The notes beneath the pieces were generated by a model. That model saw nothing but the letters and a program-made list of their open reading frames with translations, was not told the DNA's origin and did no database searches. Positions 20,510-31,637 of a DNA stretch of 64,000 nucleotides are shown piece after piece. The translations under genes were made by a program, and so were the position numbers. The DNA is taken from NCBI GenBank assembly GCA_026122225.1, contig JANEZZ010002201.1, positions 124,001 to 188,000 on the forward strand. The letters run 5' to 3'. Numbering within the stretch: position 1 is the first letter of the stretch; each line of letters begins with the position of its first letter. Source of the DNA: Heloderma charlesbogerti (Eukaryota; Chordata; Lepidosauria; Squamata; Helodermatidae).

Positions 20510-20862
20510 GTTTAATTACATAGTCCTGAATACACCAAAAGTGAATTCATGTTCTGTGCATGTATGTGCTGTATGCGTGTGTATGTGTTGGTGCATATGT
20601 ATTATTATAAGCATGCTTTGTTAACAGCTCGTTCAGTAGGGTTTGTGTGTTGGCTTGATAATTTTCAATGGTCAGAATGGCACGTGAAACTTACCACTAG
20701 CTAATCAAGACTGTGGATCTTTTCTTAATTCCAGGGCCTTAGGAGGAACTGTAAGGGAAAACCTTTACATTTGCTCAGAGAAACAGAAAGAGTTTGGGAG
20801 TTTTGGAACTAGCTGAAAAAAGTTGCTGAGAGGTTTTTGGCTGCCAGGTTTGGAGTTCCATG

Positions 20863-21364
20863 TAGGGATGTACGAATCTTTTACCTTGCCATCCGGGGGG
20901 GAGGTGATCCATTCCTCCCCCCCGGAATCCTCGCTGGCCGGCTCCACTCCACGTTGACTCTGTGGAGCCGCCGGCCAGCTCCGAAGCCCCAGCGATACGG
21001 CTGTCATTGCCATATCACTGGCTGGACTGACGGACTGCGGACGCAAATGGCGTCCAGCGTAGCGGACGCCATTTGTGTCCCTGTGTTTTCACGCAATAGG
21101 CTATGTAAAGATTTACGTAGCCTATCACATCAAAGAGCAGGGATGCAAATGCCATAGTGGACGCCATTTGTGTCCACAGTCCATCAGTCCAGCCAGCGAT
21201 ACGGCAATGGCGGCCATATCGCTGGGGCTTCGGAGCCGGCGGCAGGCAGGATCCCGCTGGCGAGGGACTTCACAGGGAGGTGGAGGTAGGAGATCTGATC
21301 CACCACAGACTTCAATAGAATCCGGTCTCATTGGGGTCCGTGGAGGATTTCTCCAACATCCCTA
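20863..21364. mobile_element. hAT-like palindromic element, copy C (short subfamily)
   Basis: It begins TAGGGATGTACGAATC and ends CCAACATCCCTA. Perfect 8-bp duplications gttccatg lie at 20855-20862 and 21365-21372. The length is 502 bp. The interior is inverted: the left part (ccagcgatacggc, gcggacgcaaatggcgtcc) mirrors the right part (ggacgccatttgtgtcc, ccagcgatacggcaatggc). One GGCTATGTAAAG...TTTACGTAGCC hairpin is at 21099-21126. No coding capacity. Confidence 0.88.
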
Positions 21365-21372
21365 GTTCCATG

Positions 21373-22369
21373 GGCTGCTGAACTAGGGGAGTAGTAGACT
21401 GCTTCACCACCCCACCCCTAAAACCTATAATTCCCTTATAATATGTAAGTTGTACATATTACAGTATCTCCAGCAGTTGGTTCTCTAAAGGAAACTCATG
21501 CTATAAAGCTGTCCTGGAACTGCTCATTACTTGGAGAAAAGGGGAGAATGAATAAGTACATTTCAAATGAAATTGAAAAGTTACTGAGAAAGCAGCTAGT
21601 TAGGTGGATATATGAGAGGCCAGGTTGACAGCTAATTTTGCTTTCTCTGCTAATTTTAGAATTAAAGCTTGAAAGAAATTCAGTTAGGACCCACCAAAAA
21701 AATGAAATTTCTCAACTCTGTTAAAGGTCTCTACCTTCTTTCAGCTGTTATTTCCCACCAATATGGGCTGGTTTGCCTGACTGTTGCCTATGATTTTGAT
21801 TTACTAGGGCTCTGCCAAATATTTTCACAAATCCCCTGATGTAGAATGTCCAACTTTTCTTGATCCTGTTTCCTGCTATTTGTTTCCTCTGATTAGGGCT
21901 TTTTCTTTTCTTTTTCTTTGCTTCTTAGAATGATTCCAGCCAATCATGTATAACTTGATGACATTGACTACACAATGTCACAATCAGATTTGAGATGCAC
22001 TAATATCACTGAAGGCAAATTAAGCTCACTTAGAATGAGGTGAATGTTTCATGGATGTCCCTTGAGTGACCCTGGCCAATGGAGGATCACGTAGTGAACA
22101 GGACGGCATTATAACAATATGTAGCTAATTGCCTAAAATGTGGGGGACTTTGACACAGGTGAAAATGTTTGCAAAATCATGTGCCCTTTGGGCTTAGCCC
22201 TGTAATTTATTTATCTGTCATTCTTGCATCCCCCCTTTTATGAAGTTCAGTCAGCAAATGTGGGTTATCCCACTTTTATCCCCATAGAAACACACTACCC
22301 ACAGCTACCCACAGCATTTCATAGCTGAATGGGGATTTGATCCCAGGTATCCCCAGTCTAAGTGATTAG
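21373..22369. other. Intronic sequence, nothing recognised
   Basis: No exon, RNA gene or clear repeat is seen. The sequence is AT-rich, with T/C tracts around 21900. Confidence 0.4.
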
Positions 22370-23411
22370 AAAACTATTTTTAAGGATTTTCAGTGATTCT
22401 GCTAATACTTGGATGGCTGATGACAGAAGGGTCTGGGGGATTATCCACGTGACAATGGACTGGATGAGAGCCAATAAGCTGAAGCTTAGTTCTGACAAGA
22501 TGAAGGAAGTGGGTTCTATCCAAGGTTAGTCTAACTTAGGTCCCATTCATTTCAGTGGGTCTGCTCTAACTAGAACTAACATTGGATACAATACACTGTT
22601 AGTAGAGGGTTTGTCTTCCTGGTCTAACAGTGTCCAACCTATTCTGGAGAGGGTTACACTCCCCTAAATGACCAGGTTCGTAGTTTGGGGTTGCTTGTTG
22701 ATCCATTGTGGTCACTAGAGGCACAAACGGCCTCTGTGGCTGAGAGCACCTTTTATCAGATTAGGCTAAAAAACTTGCTATAACCCTAGCTGGAAAGAGA
22801 TAGCCTTACTTCAATCATCCATGCCTAGGTTTCCTCCTGTTTTAAATTACTGCAATGTGTTGTCCATGGGCCGGCCTTTGTAAATGGCCCAGAAAGTTAG
22901 TCCAGATTATGACTATAAGATTGCTAATATACTGAGTGATATGAGCATATCACATCAGTTCTTCGTCATCTCTACTGCCTGCCATTCCATTCCCAGGCCC
23001 AATTCAAAAGGCTGATTTTGCCTTGGAGCCTGGGTACCTGAAAGATCACCTCTCTCTGTATGTACATACCTGGACCCTAAGATCATCGTTGGAGGTGCTT
23101 CTCTGGGTGCTCTCTTCAAGTGAGGCGTGATTGTTAGCTATGAAAAGGCATTTTCAGTAGTGGCACCCAGGTTAAGTAATGCTCTACCACAAGAGGCTTG
23201 TCTGGCACTTTGTTGTCATTTGGGCACAAGGCAAATACCTGTTTATTTTCCCAAGTGTTTAAAACCCATTTAGGCTGTTAAATCAGTTTGAGTCCACTTT
23301 TGTATTCTATGCTTCTCGAGTTTCATGCTGCATCATATTTTGTCACATTTCTACTTTATTTGATGTTATAAGGCTATTTTAAGCTGCCATGAGAATGTGT
23401 GTTAAAGGGCA
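22370..23411 (+). mobile_element. L2-type LINE fragment
   Basis: The + strand carries decayed L2 reverse transcriptase sequence. 'ctaatacttggatggctgatg' matches the YADD neighbourhood, and translation near 22460 gives WMRANKLKLSSDK, a conserved L2 stretch. 'gtttggggttgcttgttgatcc' gives SLGLLVDP. A later region near 23165 corresponds to APRLSNALP. Stops and frameshifts are frequent. The 3' end is met at 23411 by the truncated BovB. Confidence 0.7.
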
Positions 23412-25907
23412 GCTCTCTCCCGGAGCGTGCTCAAGTTCATATTCATTGCATTGGTGATGCTATCTAGCCATCTCATCCTCTGCTGTCCCCTTCTCCTTTT
23501 GCCTTCAGTCTTTCCCAGCATCAGGGTCTTTTCCAGAGAGTTTTCTCTTCGCATTAGGTGGCCAAAATATTTGAGTTTCAGCTTCAGTATCTGTCCTTCC
23601 AATGAGCACTCAGGGTTGATTTCCTTTTGGATGGACTGATTTGACCTCCTTGCAGTCCAGGGGACTCATAAGAGTCTTCTCCAGCACCACAGTTCGAAAG
23701 CATCAGTTCTTCGGTGCTCAGCCTTCCTTATAGTCCAGCTCTCACAGCCATACATTACTCCTGGGAAAACCATAGCTTTGATTAGACGGACCTTTGTCGG
23801 CAAGGTGATGTCTCTGCTTCTTACTATGCTGTCTAGGTTTGCCATAGCTTTCCTCCCAAGGAGCAAGCGTCTTTTAATTTCATGGCTGCAGTCACCGTCT
23901 GCGGTGATCTTGGAGCCCAAGAAAGTAAAATCTGTCACTGCTTCCATTTCTTCCCCTTCTGTATGCCAGGAAGTGATAGGGCCAGATGCCATGATCTTAG
24001 TTTTTTTAATGTTGAGTTTCAAACCAGCTTTTGCACTCTCCTCTTTCACCCTCAACAAGAGGCTCTTTAGATCCTCTTCGCTTTCTGCCATTAGGGTGGT
24101 ATCGTCTGCATATCGGAGGTTGTTGATAATTCTCCCAGCAATCTTAATTCCGACCTCTGATTCATCCAGCCCGGCATTTCTCATGATGTACTCTGCATAT
24201 AAGTTAAATAAGCAGGGTGACAATATGCAGCCTTGTCGTACTCCTTTCCCAATTTTGAACCACTCGGTTGTTCCATGTCTGGTACTTACTGTTGCTTCTT
24301 GACCCTCGTACAGGTTTCTCAGGAGACAGGTAAGGTGGTCTGGTACTCCCATCTCTTTAAGAATTTGCCACAGTTTGTTGTGATCCACACAATCAAAAGC
24401 TTTAGTGTAGTCAATGAAACAGAAATAGATGTTTTTCTGGAATTCTCTTGCTTTCACCATGATCCAGCGAATGTTGGCGATTTGATCTCTAGTTCCTCTG
24501 CTTCTTCGAAACCCAGCTTGTACTTCCGGTAGTTCTCGGTTCGCATACTGCTGAAGCCTAGCTTGTAGGATTTTGAGCATCACCTTGCTGGCATGTGAAA
24601 TGAGCGCAATTGTGCAGTAGTTCGAACACTCTTTGGCGTTGCCCTTCTTTGGAATTGGAATGTAAACTGACCTTTTCCAGTCTTGTGGCCACTGTGGAGT
24701 GTTCCAAATTTGTTGGCATATTGAATGCAGCACTTTAACAGCATCATCTTTTAGGATTTTAAATAGCTCAGCTGGAATACTGTCATCTCCGCTAGCTTTG
24801 TTGTTGCTAATGCTTCCTAAGGCCCACTTGACTTCACTCTCGAGGATGTCTGGCTCAAATTCAGTGACCGCACTATCATGGCTATCAGGGACATTCAGAT
24901 CTTTCCTGTATAGTTCTTCTGTGTATTCTTTCCACCTCTTCTTAATCTCATTTGCTTCTGTTAGGTCCCTGCCTTCTTTGTCCTTTATCATGCCCGTCTT
25001 TGCACAAAACGTTTCCTTGAGGTCCCCAATTTTCTTGAAGAGAAAATAACAGCCATGCCTGCCTGTTATCCCGGTGATTTCTTGACTTCCTACTTTAGCA
25101 TTCCAATCCCCTATGATGAAGAGGACATCTTTTTTTGGTGTTAGTTCTAGAAGGTGTTGTAGGTCTTTATAGAACCGATCAACCTCAGCTTCTTCGGCAT
25201 CAGTGGTTGGGGCATAGACTTGAATTACTGTGATGTTGAATGGTTTGCCTTGGATTCGTACTGAGATCATTCTATCATTTTTAAGATTGTACCCCAGTAC
25301 TGCTTTTCCCACCCTTTTGTTGACTATGAATGCTACTCCATTTCTTCTAAGGGATTCTTGCCCACAATAGTAGATATGATGGTCACCTGAATTAAATTCG
25401 CCCATGCCTGTCCATTTTAGTTCGCTGATTCCCAAGATGTCGATGTTCAATCTTGCCATCTCATGTTTGACCACCTCCAGCGTACCTTGATTCATTGATC
25501 TGCCATTCCAGGTTCCTAAACAATATTGTTTTTTACAACATCAGATTTTCTTTTCACCACCAGACACATCCACAGCTGAGTGTCCTTTTGGCTTTGGCCC
25601 AGCCGCTTCACTCTTTCTGGCACTACTTGGAAATACCCTCTGCTCTTCCCCAGTAGTATATTGGACACCTTCCGACCTGAGGGGCTCATCTTCCGGCATC
25701 ATATCTTTTAGCCTTGTGATACGTTCCATGGGGTTTTCTTGGCAAGAATACTGGAGTGGGTTGCCATTTCCTTCTCCAGCGGACCACATTTTGTCAGAAC
25801 TCTCTGCCATGACCTGTCCGTCTTGGGTGGCCCTGCACGGCATAGCTTATGGCTTCACTGAGTTACGCAAGCCCCTTTGCCACAACAAGGCAGTGACCCA
25901 TGAAGGG
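23412..25907 (-). mobile_element. BovB (RTE) LINE with internal deletion
   Basis: A 2.5-kb BovB copy on the minus strand, running from the usual 5' end (about 25907) towards the 3' end. The final 95 bp present in the full-length copy (3517-3611) are missing. Compared with that copy, a 650-base segment (equivalent to 5220-5869) is replaced by 8 bases at the junction near 25043. Because the 3' end is lost, no target duplication can be identified. It abuts an L2 fragment on its left and an AT-rich L2-like tail on its right. Confidence 0.9.
23666..25495 (-). pseudogene. BovB endonuclease-RT, internally deleted
   Basis: A 609-codon frame. It carries the first half of the endonuclease (ISELKWTGMGEFNSGDHH, IGDWNAKVG). 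It then jumps from GITGRHG straight to LFKKIGDLKETF and on through RT, with SVYIPIPKKGNAKECSNY, FIDYTKAFDCVDH and RYADDTTLMAES. The endonuclease SDH end and the linker are gone, yet the frame is kept because the net loss is 642 bases (214 codons). The stop at 23666-23668 is TGA where the full-length copy has CGA. Another CGA-to-TGA change lies at 25541-25543, upstream of this frame. Both fit CpG decay. A decayed C-terminal tail continues to 23412. Confidence 0.88.
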
Positions 25908-26215
25908 GTCATTTATTATTTATTTATTTATTTATTTATTTATTATTTATTTATTTACAACATCTATATACCGCTCCACATCCAAACAGATTCCAGAGCA
26001 GTGAACAATAATTTTTTTTAAAAGACATTTTGTTGTTTAAAAACAGAATACCAATAAAAACATGGCTGGTTAATCAAGGAAGGCTTCTAATATGTTTTCA
26101 GGAGGTGCCGAAAATAACACAATGCTGGTGCCTGCCTGACCTCCCCTCAGTCTTCTCTTCTCAAGGCTAAACATGCCCAGCTTTGGGGGGTTCTATTTAA
26201 TTGTCATAGCTAACA
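25908..26215 (-). repeat. L2-like LINE tail and CR1-like scrap
   Basis: A (TTTA)n stretch at about 25915-25956 leads into 'caacatctatataccgctcc' and 'ggaggtgccgaaaataacac', the antisense of an L2-like 3' end that also appears at 51230. At 26145-26190, 'ctcagtcttctcttctcaag' followed by 'gctaaacatgcccagc' is CR1-like antisense. Confidence 0.55.
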
Positions 26216-26277
26216 CCTCCTGGTAGACCTTTCTTACATGAAATTGTCTAATCTCTGGATTGGGTTGGATCAAGACT

Positions 26278-26352
26278 AAGGCTGCAATCCTGTAACTGAA
26301 AGAAAGTCCCATTGAACTCATTTGGGACTTCTTGTATAGGATTGCACTGTAA
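26278..26352. repeat. AATCCTATGCA-type MITE, short form
   Basis: The arms aggctgcaatcctgtaac...agtcccattgaac and ...gggacttcttgtataggattgcac are imperfect inverted repeats. The following segment to about 26500 repeats 'agtcccattgatttcagtagg'-like phrases and may be a second, decayed copy. Confidence 0.55.
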
Positions 26353-26559
26353 ATTAGTTGAACTTTGGTCCCATGGAAATAAGTGGGACCAGTTATGATT
26401 TAAGTCCCATTGATTTCAGTAGGAACGAAGTTCAGCTAACTTAGTGTGGATCCAACCCATTGATTTCACTGAATCTACTCTAAGTATGACGCAGTCTGGA
26501 TCCAATCCAATATGTTAAGTATGTATACGAAATGCTTGCGTTTGTTCACCCTGAAATCA

Positions 26560-27062
26560 CTGCCTATCTATTTCAATGTGAGACTCTAAAGTGTAGTGTT
26601 AGCAAGGAGAATGATTTCCCTAGACATAGCATCTCTCAAACATATTCATAGTTTTATGAACTTTGATTATGTCCTACCTTAGTCATCTTTAAAAAACACA
26701 TACAAAAAGCCCCAAAGCCTTGATTTCAATTTTTTTTGGAAATGTAAATTATTTGAAAATGTATTTTGCCATTATCCCCTGATATAAAGAAATACCACAT
26801 GTGATAGAATAAATCCAGATTAAATGTTCCCTTTTGGATTATTTGTTTATGCTAGAAGAAGTATGGCAAGTAAGGTTAATGCTTTAAGACAGAACAGGTG
26901 ATAGTTTTCCTCTGGCAAATTTATGCAAGGAAAAAATATTACGCTTGGAAATAAATCCTGTATCAAAGCAGTTAGTAGAGTATAAGAATGCTGTTTTCCT
27001 TTTGTTGACTGGAAGACATTTTGTTGCCTCTTTTGATTTCTTTCTGCATTTTCCCTCTGAAG
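26560..27062. other. Intronic sequence before exon 27063
   Basis: AT-rich. Nothing is recognised apart from the acceptor tract 'tttctgcattttccctctgaag' ending at 27062. Confidence 0.45.
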
Positions 27063-27236
27063 TATCTTCAGTTTTTGGATCAGCTTTCTGAAAAGATGAA
27101 TCTGGACCACATCGCAGCTGATATTGGATTTGACATGAGATTGGAGGCAGTATTGGCTCGTGTGGAGCAATTGATCAAACTGGAAGGAGACACATTGATA
27201 GAAAATAAGATTGTGGCACGAAATTTGCAGAGGAAG
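27063..27236 (+). CDS. CCDC170: CCDC170 coding exon (internal, 58 aa)
   Basis: The acceptor is ctctgaag at 27062 and the donor AAG|gtagga at 27237. It encodes 58 residues in phase 0 at both ends: YLQFLDQLSEKMNLDHIAA, then DIGFDMRLEAVLARVEQL, then IENKIVARNLQRK. This block is one of the best conserved parts of CCDC170. The residues around GFDMRL and VLARVEQL keep the spacing I know from mammalian orthologues. It links to LKTQKEQL of the next exon after a short intron of 512 bp. The open frame that starts upstream at 27021 and the extension to 27293 are read-through into intron. The segment is predicted coiled coil with a break near GFD. Confidence 0.93.
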
Positions 27237-27311
27237 GTAGGAAAAGTAGAGCAGGATTTGAGAATATTATCTGTTAAAACAGAACAAGTTTAAATATCTG
27301 ATTATTTACAC

Positions 27312-27480
27312 CAGCGTGTTGGGAGTTGCAGACTAGGACCATGGAAACATGAATTCAAATCACGCTCAACCAAGAAGCTTGCTGAGTGACCTTTGGCTAG
27401 TTACTACTCTCAGCCTAACCTACCTCACAGGGTTATTGTGAGGATAAAACAGGGAGGATGAGAACCATGTATTTGTCCTT
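27312..27480 (+). repeat. Sauria-type tRNA SINE, decayed
   Basis: 'atgaattcaaatcacgctc' (B-box region), 'aaccaagaagcttgctgagt', 'agcctaacctacctcacagg' and 'gttattgtgaggataaaac' match the SINE at 42271 in order. It lies within the 512-bp intron 27237-27748. Confidence 0.75.
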
Positions 27481-27494
27481 GAGCTCCTTAGAGC

Positions 27495-27640
27495 AGGGTT
27501 GAGCAGCTTATCACCCTTCAGATGTTTTGGCCTACAACTCCCATCAGCCCTAGCCAACATAGCCAATGGTAAGGGGTGATCAGAGTTGTAGGCCAAAAAA
27601 ACTGCAGGGGGCGGGCACAACTTGCCCAGCCTTGCCTTAG
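27495..27640. repeat. hAT MITE of the CAGxxTTxCCCAACC kind
   Basis: It starts cagggttgagcagcttatc and ends ttgcccagccttg. Inside, gatgttttggcctacaactc pairs with gagttgtaggccaaaaaaac. Related to the MITE at 45198. It fills much of the rest of the same short intron. Confidence 0.65.
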
Positions 27641-27748
27641 GGGAAAACCAGTTCAGAAATTAAATAAGAAAAAATATATTTTCCATTGCATTAATGTAGG
27701 TGAGATATGATGATGTGTGTTATTCACTGTCTTTACTCTGAAATGTAG

Positions 27749-27991
27749 TTGAAAACTCAAAAAGAGCAACTTGACAACAAAGTGCTACAGATGAAACTTT
27801 TGCGTCAGAAGATAGTTCAGCTGGAAGAAGAGAAGCAAGTACGCACAGCCCTGGCTGTGGAAAGAGATGAGGCCAACCTTACTGTCAGAAAGTTACAAAA
27901 GAAGCTGGACAGATTACAGAATGAACTTGCCTTGGTGAGAGAAATAAATACAGACCTGAAAGTTAAACTGGCTGACACCAATGAACTGAAG
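27749..27991 (+). CDS. CCDC170: CCDC170 coding exon (internal, 81 aa)
   Basis: The acceptor is aaatgtag at 27748 and the donor AAG|gtgggt at 27992. It encodes 81 residues, phase 0 at both ends, from LKTQKEQLDNKVLQMKLLR through QLEEEKQVRTALAVERDEA to KLADTNELK. Long uninterrupted heptads with Leu at a/d positions show a continuous coiled coil. The match to mammalian CCDC170 is close, particularly EEEKQ-RTAL-VERD-A and KLADTNELK. The next exon begins IRTLEQ. No catalytic motif is expected or seen; the role is structural. Confidence 0.94.
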
Positions 27992-28553
27992 GTGGGTAAC
28001 AGGATTTTTGAGTCATGTTTGGAAGGATTACAAATGCAAGTGGGTGATTTTGCATTTAAATAGATCCTGAGAGGAAAGCGTGGCTATGACGAGAATAAAC
28101 AAATATTTGCCATTGCATTCAATGAGGATGAATGTCCCGTTCATGTTGATTACTCTGCAAAGAAAGCAGTTCAGCAATATGTACAAAATTTGTTCTTCAG
28201 AATATTGGATTTCAGAAGACAGTTCATGTTCTAAACCATTCCAAAACATGCATTTTAAACTCCACCAAGAGTGGAAATATTTGGGGTGGATTTGTAAGGA
28301 CATAGGTTGACTGCTCCCCCTTCCTGCCACTTCTCTGCTCTCCATTGCCCCTTCAAAATTTTCTTAAAAGAATATGTTGATACTGGGCTTCTAGTACATG
28401 TTAATATGTAACGTGTAGTTAGCCCCTCCATAAGGCGGAGAATCAGTGCACACTATCTCCCCCTACACACACACACACTGCATAAAAATAGAAATAGTGT
28501 TTTCATTTGCTCTTAGCCAAAAGGACAGGAACATTTTAATGTTGCCAGAAGTG

Positions 28554-28555
<2 letters not shown>
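27992..28555. other. Intronic sequence, nothing recognised
   Basis: The first half-kilobase of the intron 27992-31107. It contains a short CA-rich stretch at 28466-28478. The ORFs here run past the donor or have no motif. Confidence 0.45.

Positions 28556-28641
<86 letters not shown>
28556..28641. repeat. Compound microsatellite (GGCT)n(TTTC)n
   Basis: About ten GGCT units are followed directly, at about 28597, by about eleven TTTC units. The repeat is pure and so probably unstable in length. Confidence 0.97.
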
Positions 28642-28642
<1 letters not shown>

Positions 28643-28890
28643 TAAATTTCTATCCTGTCTTTCTGCCCGCAAAATGGTCCTTAACAATAAAATTCAGATT
28701 AACAAAATCTCAATTTAAAAACATACCTTAAAAGCCAATAAATTAAAAGTAGAATTAAAAATACAACAAAGAAATAAACAGCACCAACCAATTAAAAAAC
28801 CCTTCAGCAACCAACCACCTTACGTGCCCAAGGCCTGCCTGAATAAAAACATCTTTGCCTGCTGGTTGGAAGGACAACAGAGAGCCTAAT
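28642..28890 (-). repeat. L2-like LINE 3' region, antisense
   Basis: The + strand reads 'taaatttctatcctgtcttt' and then an A-rich run with 'aaattcagattaacaaaatc', 'caaggcctgcctgaataaaa' and 'acatctttgcctg'. This is the antisense of an L2-type 3' end. The compound microsatellite sits at its terminus. Confidence 0.55.
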
Positions 28891-29053
28891 TGTCTTTTTT
28901 ACAGGCTTGTAATGTTTGAAGTATTAGTGCTGCCAGATTTAGTAGTATATTTTAGATGGCTGCTTTTAGGCTGCAGACCTATACTCCAGGGGCAGGCAAC
29001 CTTTTTGGGCCCACAAACACATTTGGCAATTTGAGAAACTGCCTTGGGCACTA

Positions 29054-29580
29054 TCATTTGTTTGTTTGTTTGTGATATTTATATACCACTAAATATAATA
29101 AAATCCCTAAGCAGTTCATGTATAAATATTAACATCACATTTAAAATACAATATTAAAAAGAACATTAAAAACAATTCCAGTTACAATAAAAGAAATACA
29201 ATAAGATGGAACAACATGATTAATTTAATTACAACCCAGGGAAAGCCTGAGTGAATAAGTGTGTTTTCAGGAGGCATTTGAAAGATACCACATTTTCTGC
29301 CTCCTAAACTGCACGAGGGAGGGTTTTCCAAAGGGTGGATGCCACTACCACAAAGGCCTGCCATCAAGGTATTACATGGTGACATTCCATTAATTTTGGA
29401 ATGACCAGCAAGGCCTCCTCTGACACCTGGGTATGTATAAGGGGAGGCGGTCTGCCAGCTATCCTGGTCCCACGTTATTTGGAGCTTTATATGACAATGA
29501 CATAACCTTGTTATGTCAGTAGCTAATAGGCATGAAATGACTGCCACAGAAGGCACGGCTAGTCACAGCAGAGAAGTAAC
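29054..29580 (-). repeat. L2-like LINE 3' region, antisense
   Basis: It begins (tttg)n 'tgatatttatataccactaa' and continues with an A-rich tract, 'gtgtgttttcaggaggcatt', 'agggttttccaaagggtgga' and 'ggagctttatatgacaatga'. This is the antisense order of the L2 ORF end and 3' UTR. A hAT-like scrap (caggggcaggcaaccttttt) lies just left, at 28988. Confidence 0.6.
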
Positions 29581-29883
29581 CTGCACAAAAGATTGAGTAG
29601 AAGGCAGAGGTGGAGTCTGAGCCATAACACAGTAAAAAAAGATTCCTCTGAACCCACAGTTTTCAGTGCCAATAGAAACCTATTTTACAGAAGACAAACT
29701 CTTCTCTCTCCCCACATTCAATTTATCTCCCTAGCTCTTTTTTTTCTCGCTCTCTCTATTCCTAATTCCCTCTGAAGCAATCCTAGCTGCCAGTAAGAAA
29801 ATAAATAGGAGGGGTGGGGCACGTCAGCAGGTGCCAAGAAAGGTGTCTGGTAGCATACTGGTGCCCACAAGCCCCACTTCCCC

Positions 29884-30015
29884 TCCTATACACACTTACC
29901 TGGGAGTAAGTCTCATTGAATTCAGTGGAGCTTACTTCTTAGTAAACACATATAGGGTTGCACTGTTAGAGCTCAGTGCATATTTAGACAGGAAAAGTCC
30001 TACAATTCCCAGCAT
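29884..30015. repeat. AATCCTATGCA MITE followed by half a TTTAGACAG MITE
   Basis: 29884-29970 has acacttacctgggagtaag pairing with cttacttcttagtaaac. 29975-30015 (tttagacaggaaaagtccta, attcccagcattgccc) is one arm of the family at 16925. Confidence 0.7.
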
Positions 30016-30024
30016 TGCCCAGAC

Positions 30025-30160
30025 AGCATGGGGATTTAAAGGGTTTTTAGTAGTGTTTTTAATGTGTTTTGCTTTTTAGTATATAGTTTTGGTTTTGTAT
30101 TCTGTGAAGCCACTCTGGGTGCCCTTGGGCAGAAGAGTGAGGCAAAAATAATAAATTACT
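30025..30160 (+). repeat. LINE 3' tail
   Basis: T-rich sequence followed by 'gtgaagccactctgggtgcc' and an AT tail with 'aataataaatta', like the ends of L2-type copies elsewhere in the window. Confidence 0.45.
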
Positions 30161-31107
30161 TTATTTTACAGGATCATCCCGCATTCTGCATAAAGCCGTG
30201 TGGTTTTGATCTGATGGAATGTGAAGTACTAAGCAATTGCAGTTTCCTTTTTGCTTCCTATTTAGTTATTTCTCATTTAACTGTCTTCCAATGTGTTAAA
30301 TGACTTTGCCTCAGAAAATTATTATCTTTGGAAGAAAATGTTTTGACATCCAAACTGCTTCTCTCATTCGGCTCAGTGGATACAACATGCAATTCCTGAG
30401 CATCTGTCTTCTATTTTGGTTGTCACAGATGGCAATGAAACATTTTTAATACTTCTTTCTCACTCTGGCCATATGATGACTTTCTTCACTGATCAGAAAC
30501 AACAAAGAGTCTTGTGGCATATGCTTTCATGTACCAGAGCCCATTTCATCATATGCATGAAGAGCTATCCTCAGTAATTGGAGGTAGCTGGATCACAAGG
30601 CCATTACACTGAAGAGGTACAGGGCCAAACTTCACAAGGTATCAGTGAACAGATCTCCTTAATTGTATATTTTTACTTAAAAACAGCTGTGGGGATTCTT
30701 ATTTTAACTAGATTGGTGAGGTTGGGGGGCAGATTTTTTAATCCTCCCTTCACACCATTTGCCAGTCTAAATTTCCCGCCCCCAAAAGATACTTTTGGTA
30801 CAGGATTGAGAGGAACATACAATGTTTCTTCCAGCAAAACAAATACCAGTTTGGGAAGGGCAATTTAGATCAAGAACACAGTATGGCGGAGGGGGTGTAA
30901 CTACACCTTCCTTACCCCCACCATTCCAATCAAAATTAGAGCCCCCTCTGGCTGCATGTAAGTAAAAACATAAACTTCAAGAGATATGATCAAGGATCTC
31001 TCGCATCTTATGTTGTTTGGCCCCCACTACCTCTTGCATGTCCCAACCTTTAGGCCCCATTGTTTTAAATCCCTACTGAGGCAATCCCCTGTGGAATTTG
31101 TCCACAG
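30161..31107. other. Intronic sequence before exon 31108
   Basis: Nothing is recognised except the acceptor 'gtggaatttgtccacag'. It contains a phrase at 30490-30560 ('cttgtggcatatgctttcat') that could be a decayed L2 or hAT piece. Confidence 0.4.
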
Positions 31108-31344
31108 ATCAGAACACTGGAGCAGGACAGAACTATAGAAGATCTAAGTAAGTCCCAGGAGAAGCTGGAAAAGATGAAGACGAAGGCTGAGAAGCAGCTG
31201 ACCTCTGTCAAATCAGAGTTACATGTTGCAGAGTGCGAAGCAAAGGAAGATAAAAAGAAGGCCAAAAACATGCTGGAATCTGTTACCAGTGAACTGACAA
31301 TGCTTAAATCTTCTCTGGAGGAAGTAGTGAAAAAAGAGAGACAG
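31108..31344 (+). CDS. CCDC170: CCDC170 coding exon (internal, 79 aa)
   Basis: The acceptor is tccacag at 31107 and the donor CAG|gtatgt at 31345, which is a strong site. It encodes 79 residues in phase 0 at both ends: IRTLEQDRTIEDLSKSQEK, KLEKMKTKAEKQLTSVKSEL, then MLESVTSELTMLKSSLEE and KKERQ. The composition is very rich in Lys and Glu, typical of the distal coiled coil of CCDC170. The next exon, 10.7 kb away, begins LADFREV. The ORF that continues to 31377 is intron read-through. Confidence 0.93.
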
Positions 31345-31587
31345 GTATGTGCCAATACAGCTGATAAGTGGTACTGAGTAACTACTACTACTACCTGGCA
31401 CTGGGTAACAACAAATAGTATTACTACTTATTAGTGATTATTTTTATTAATTATTAGTAATTATTATAATAACTACTACTAATCATTATTTATGAAGAAG
31501 AAGAAGAAGAAGATCTGCATACCACCCAACTGCCAAATGCCATAGGGGTAGTTTAGGGTTAAACCAAACAACAACAACAATATAACC

Positions 31588-31637
<50 letters not shown>

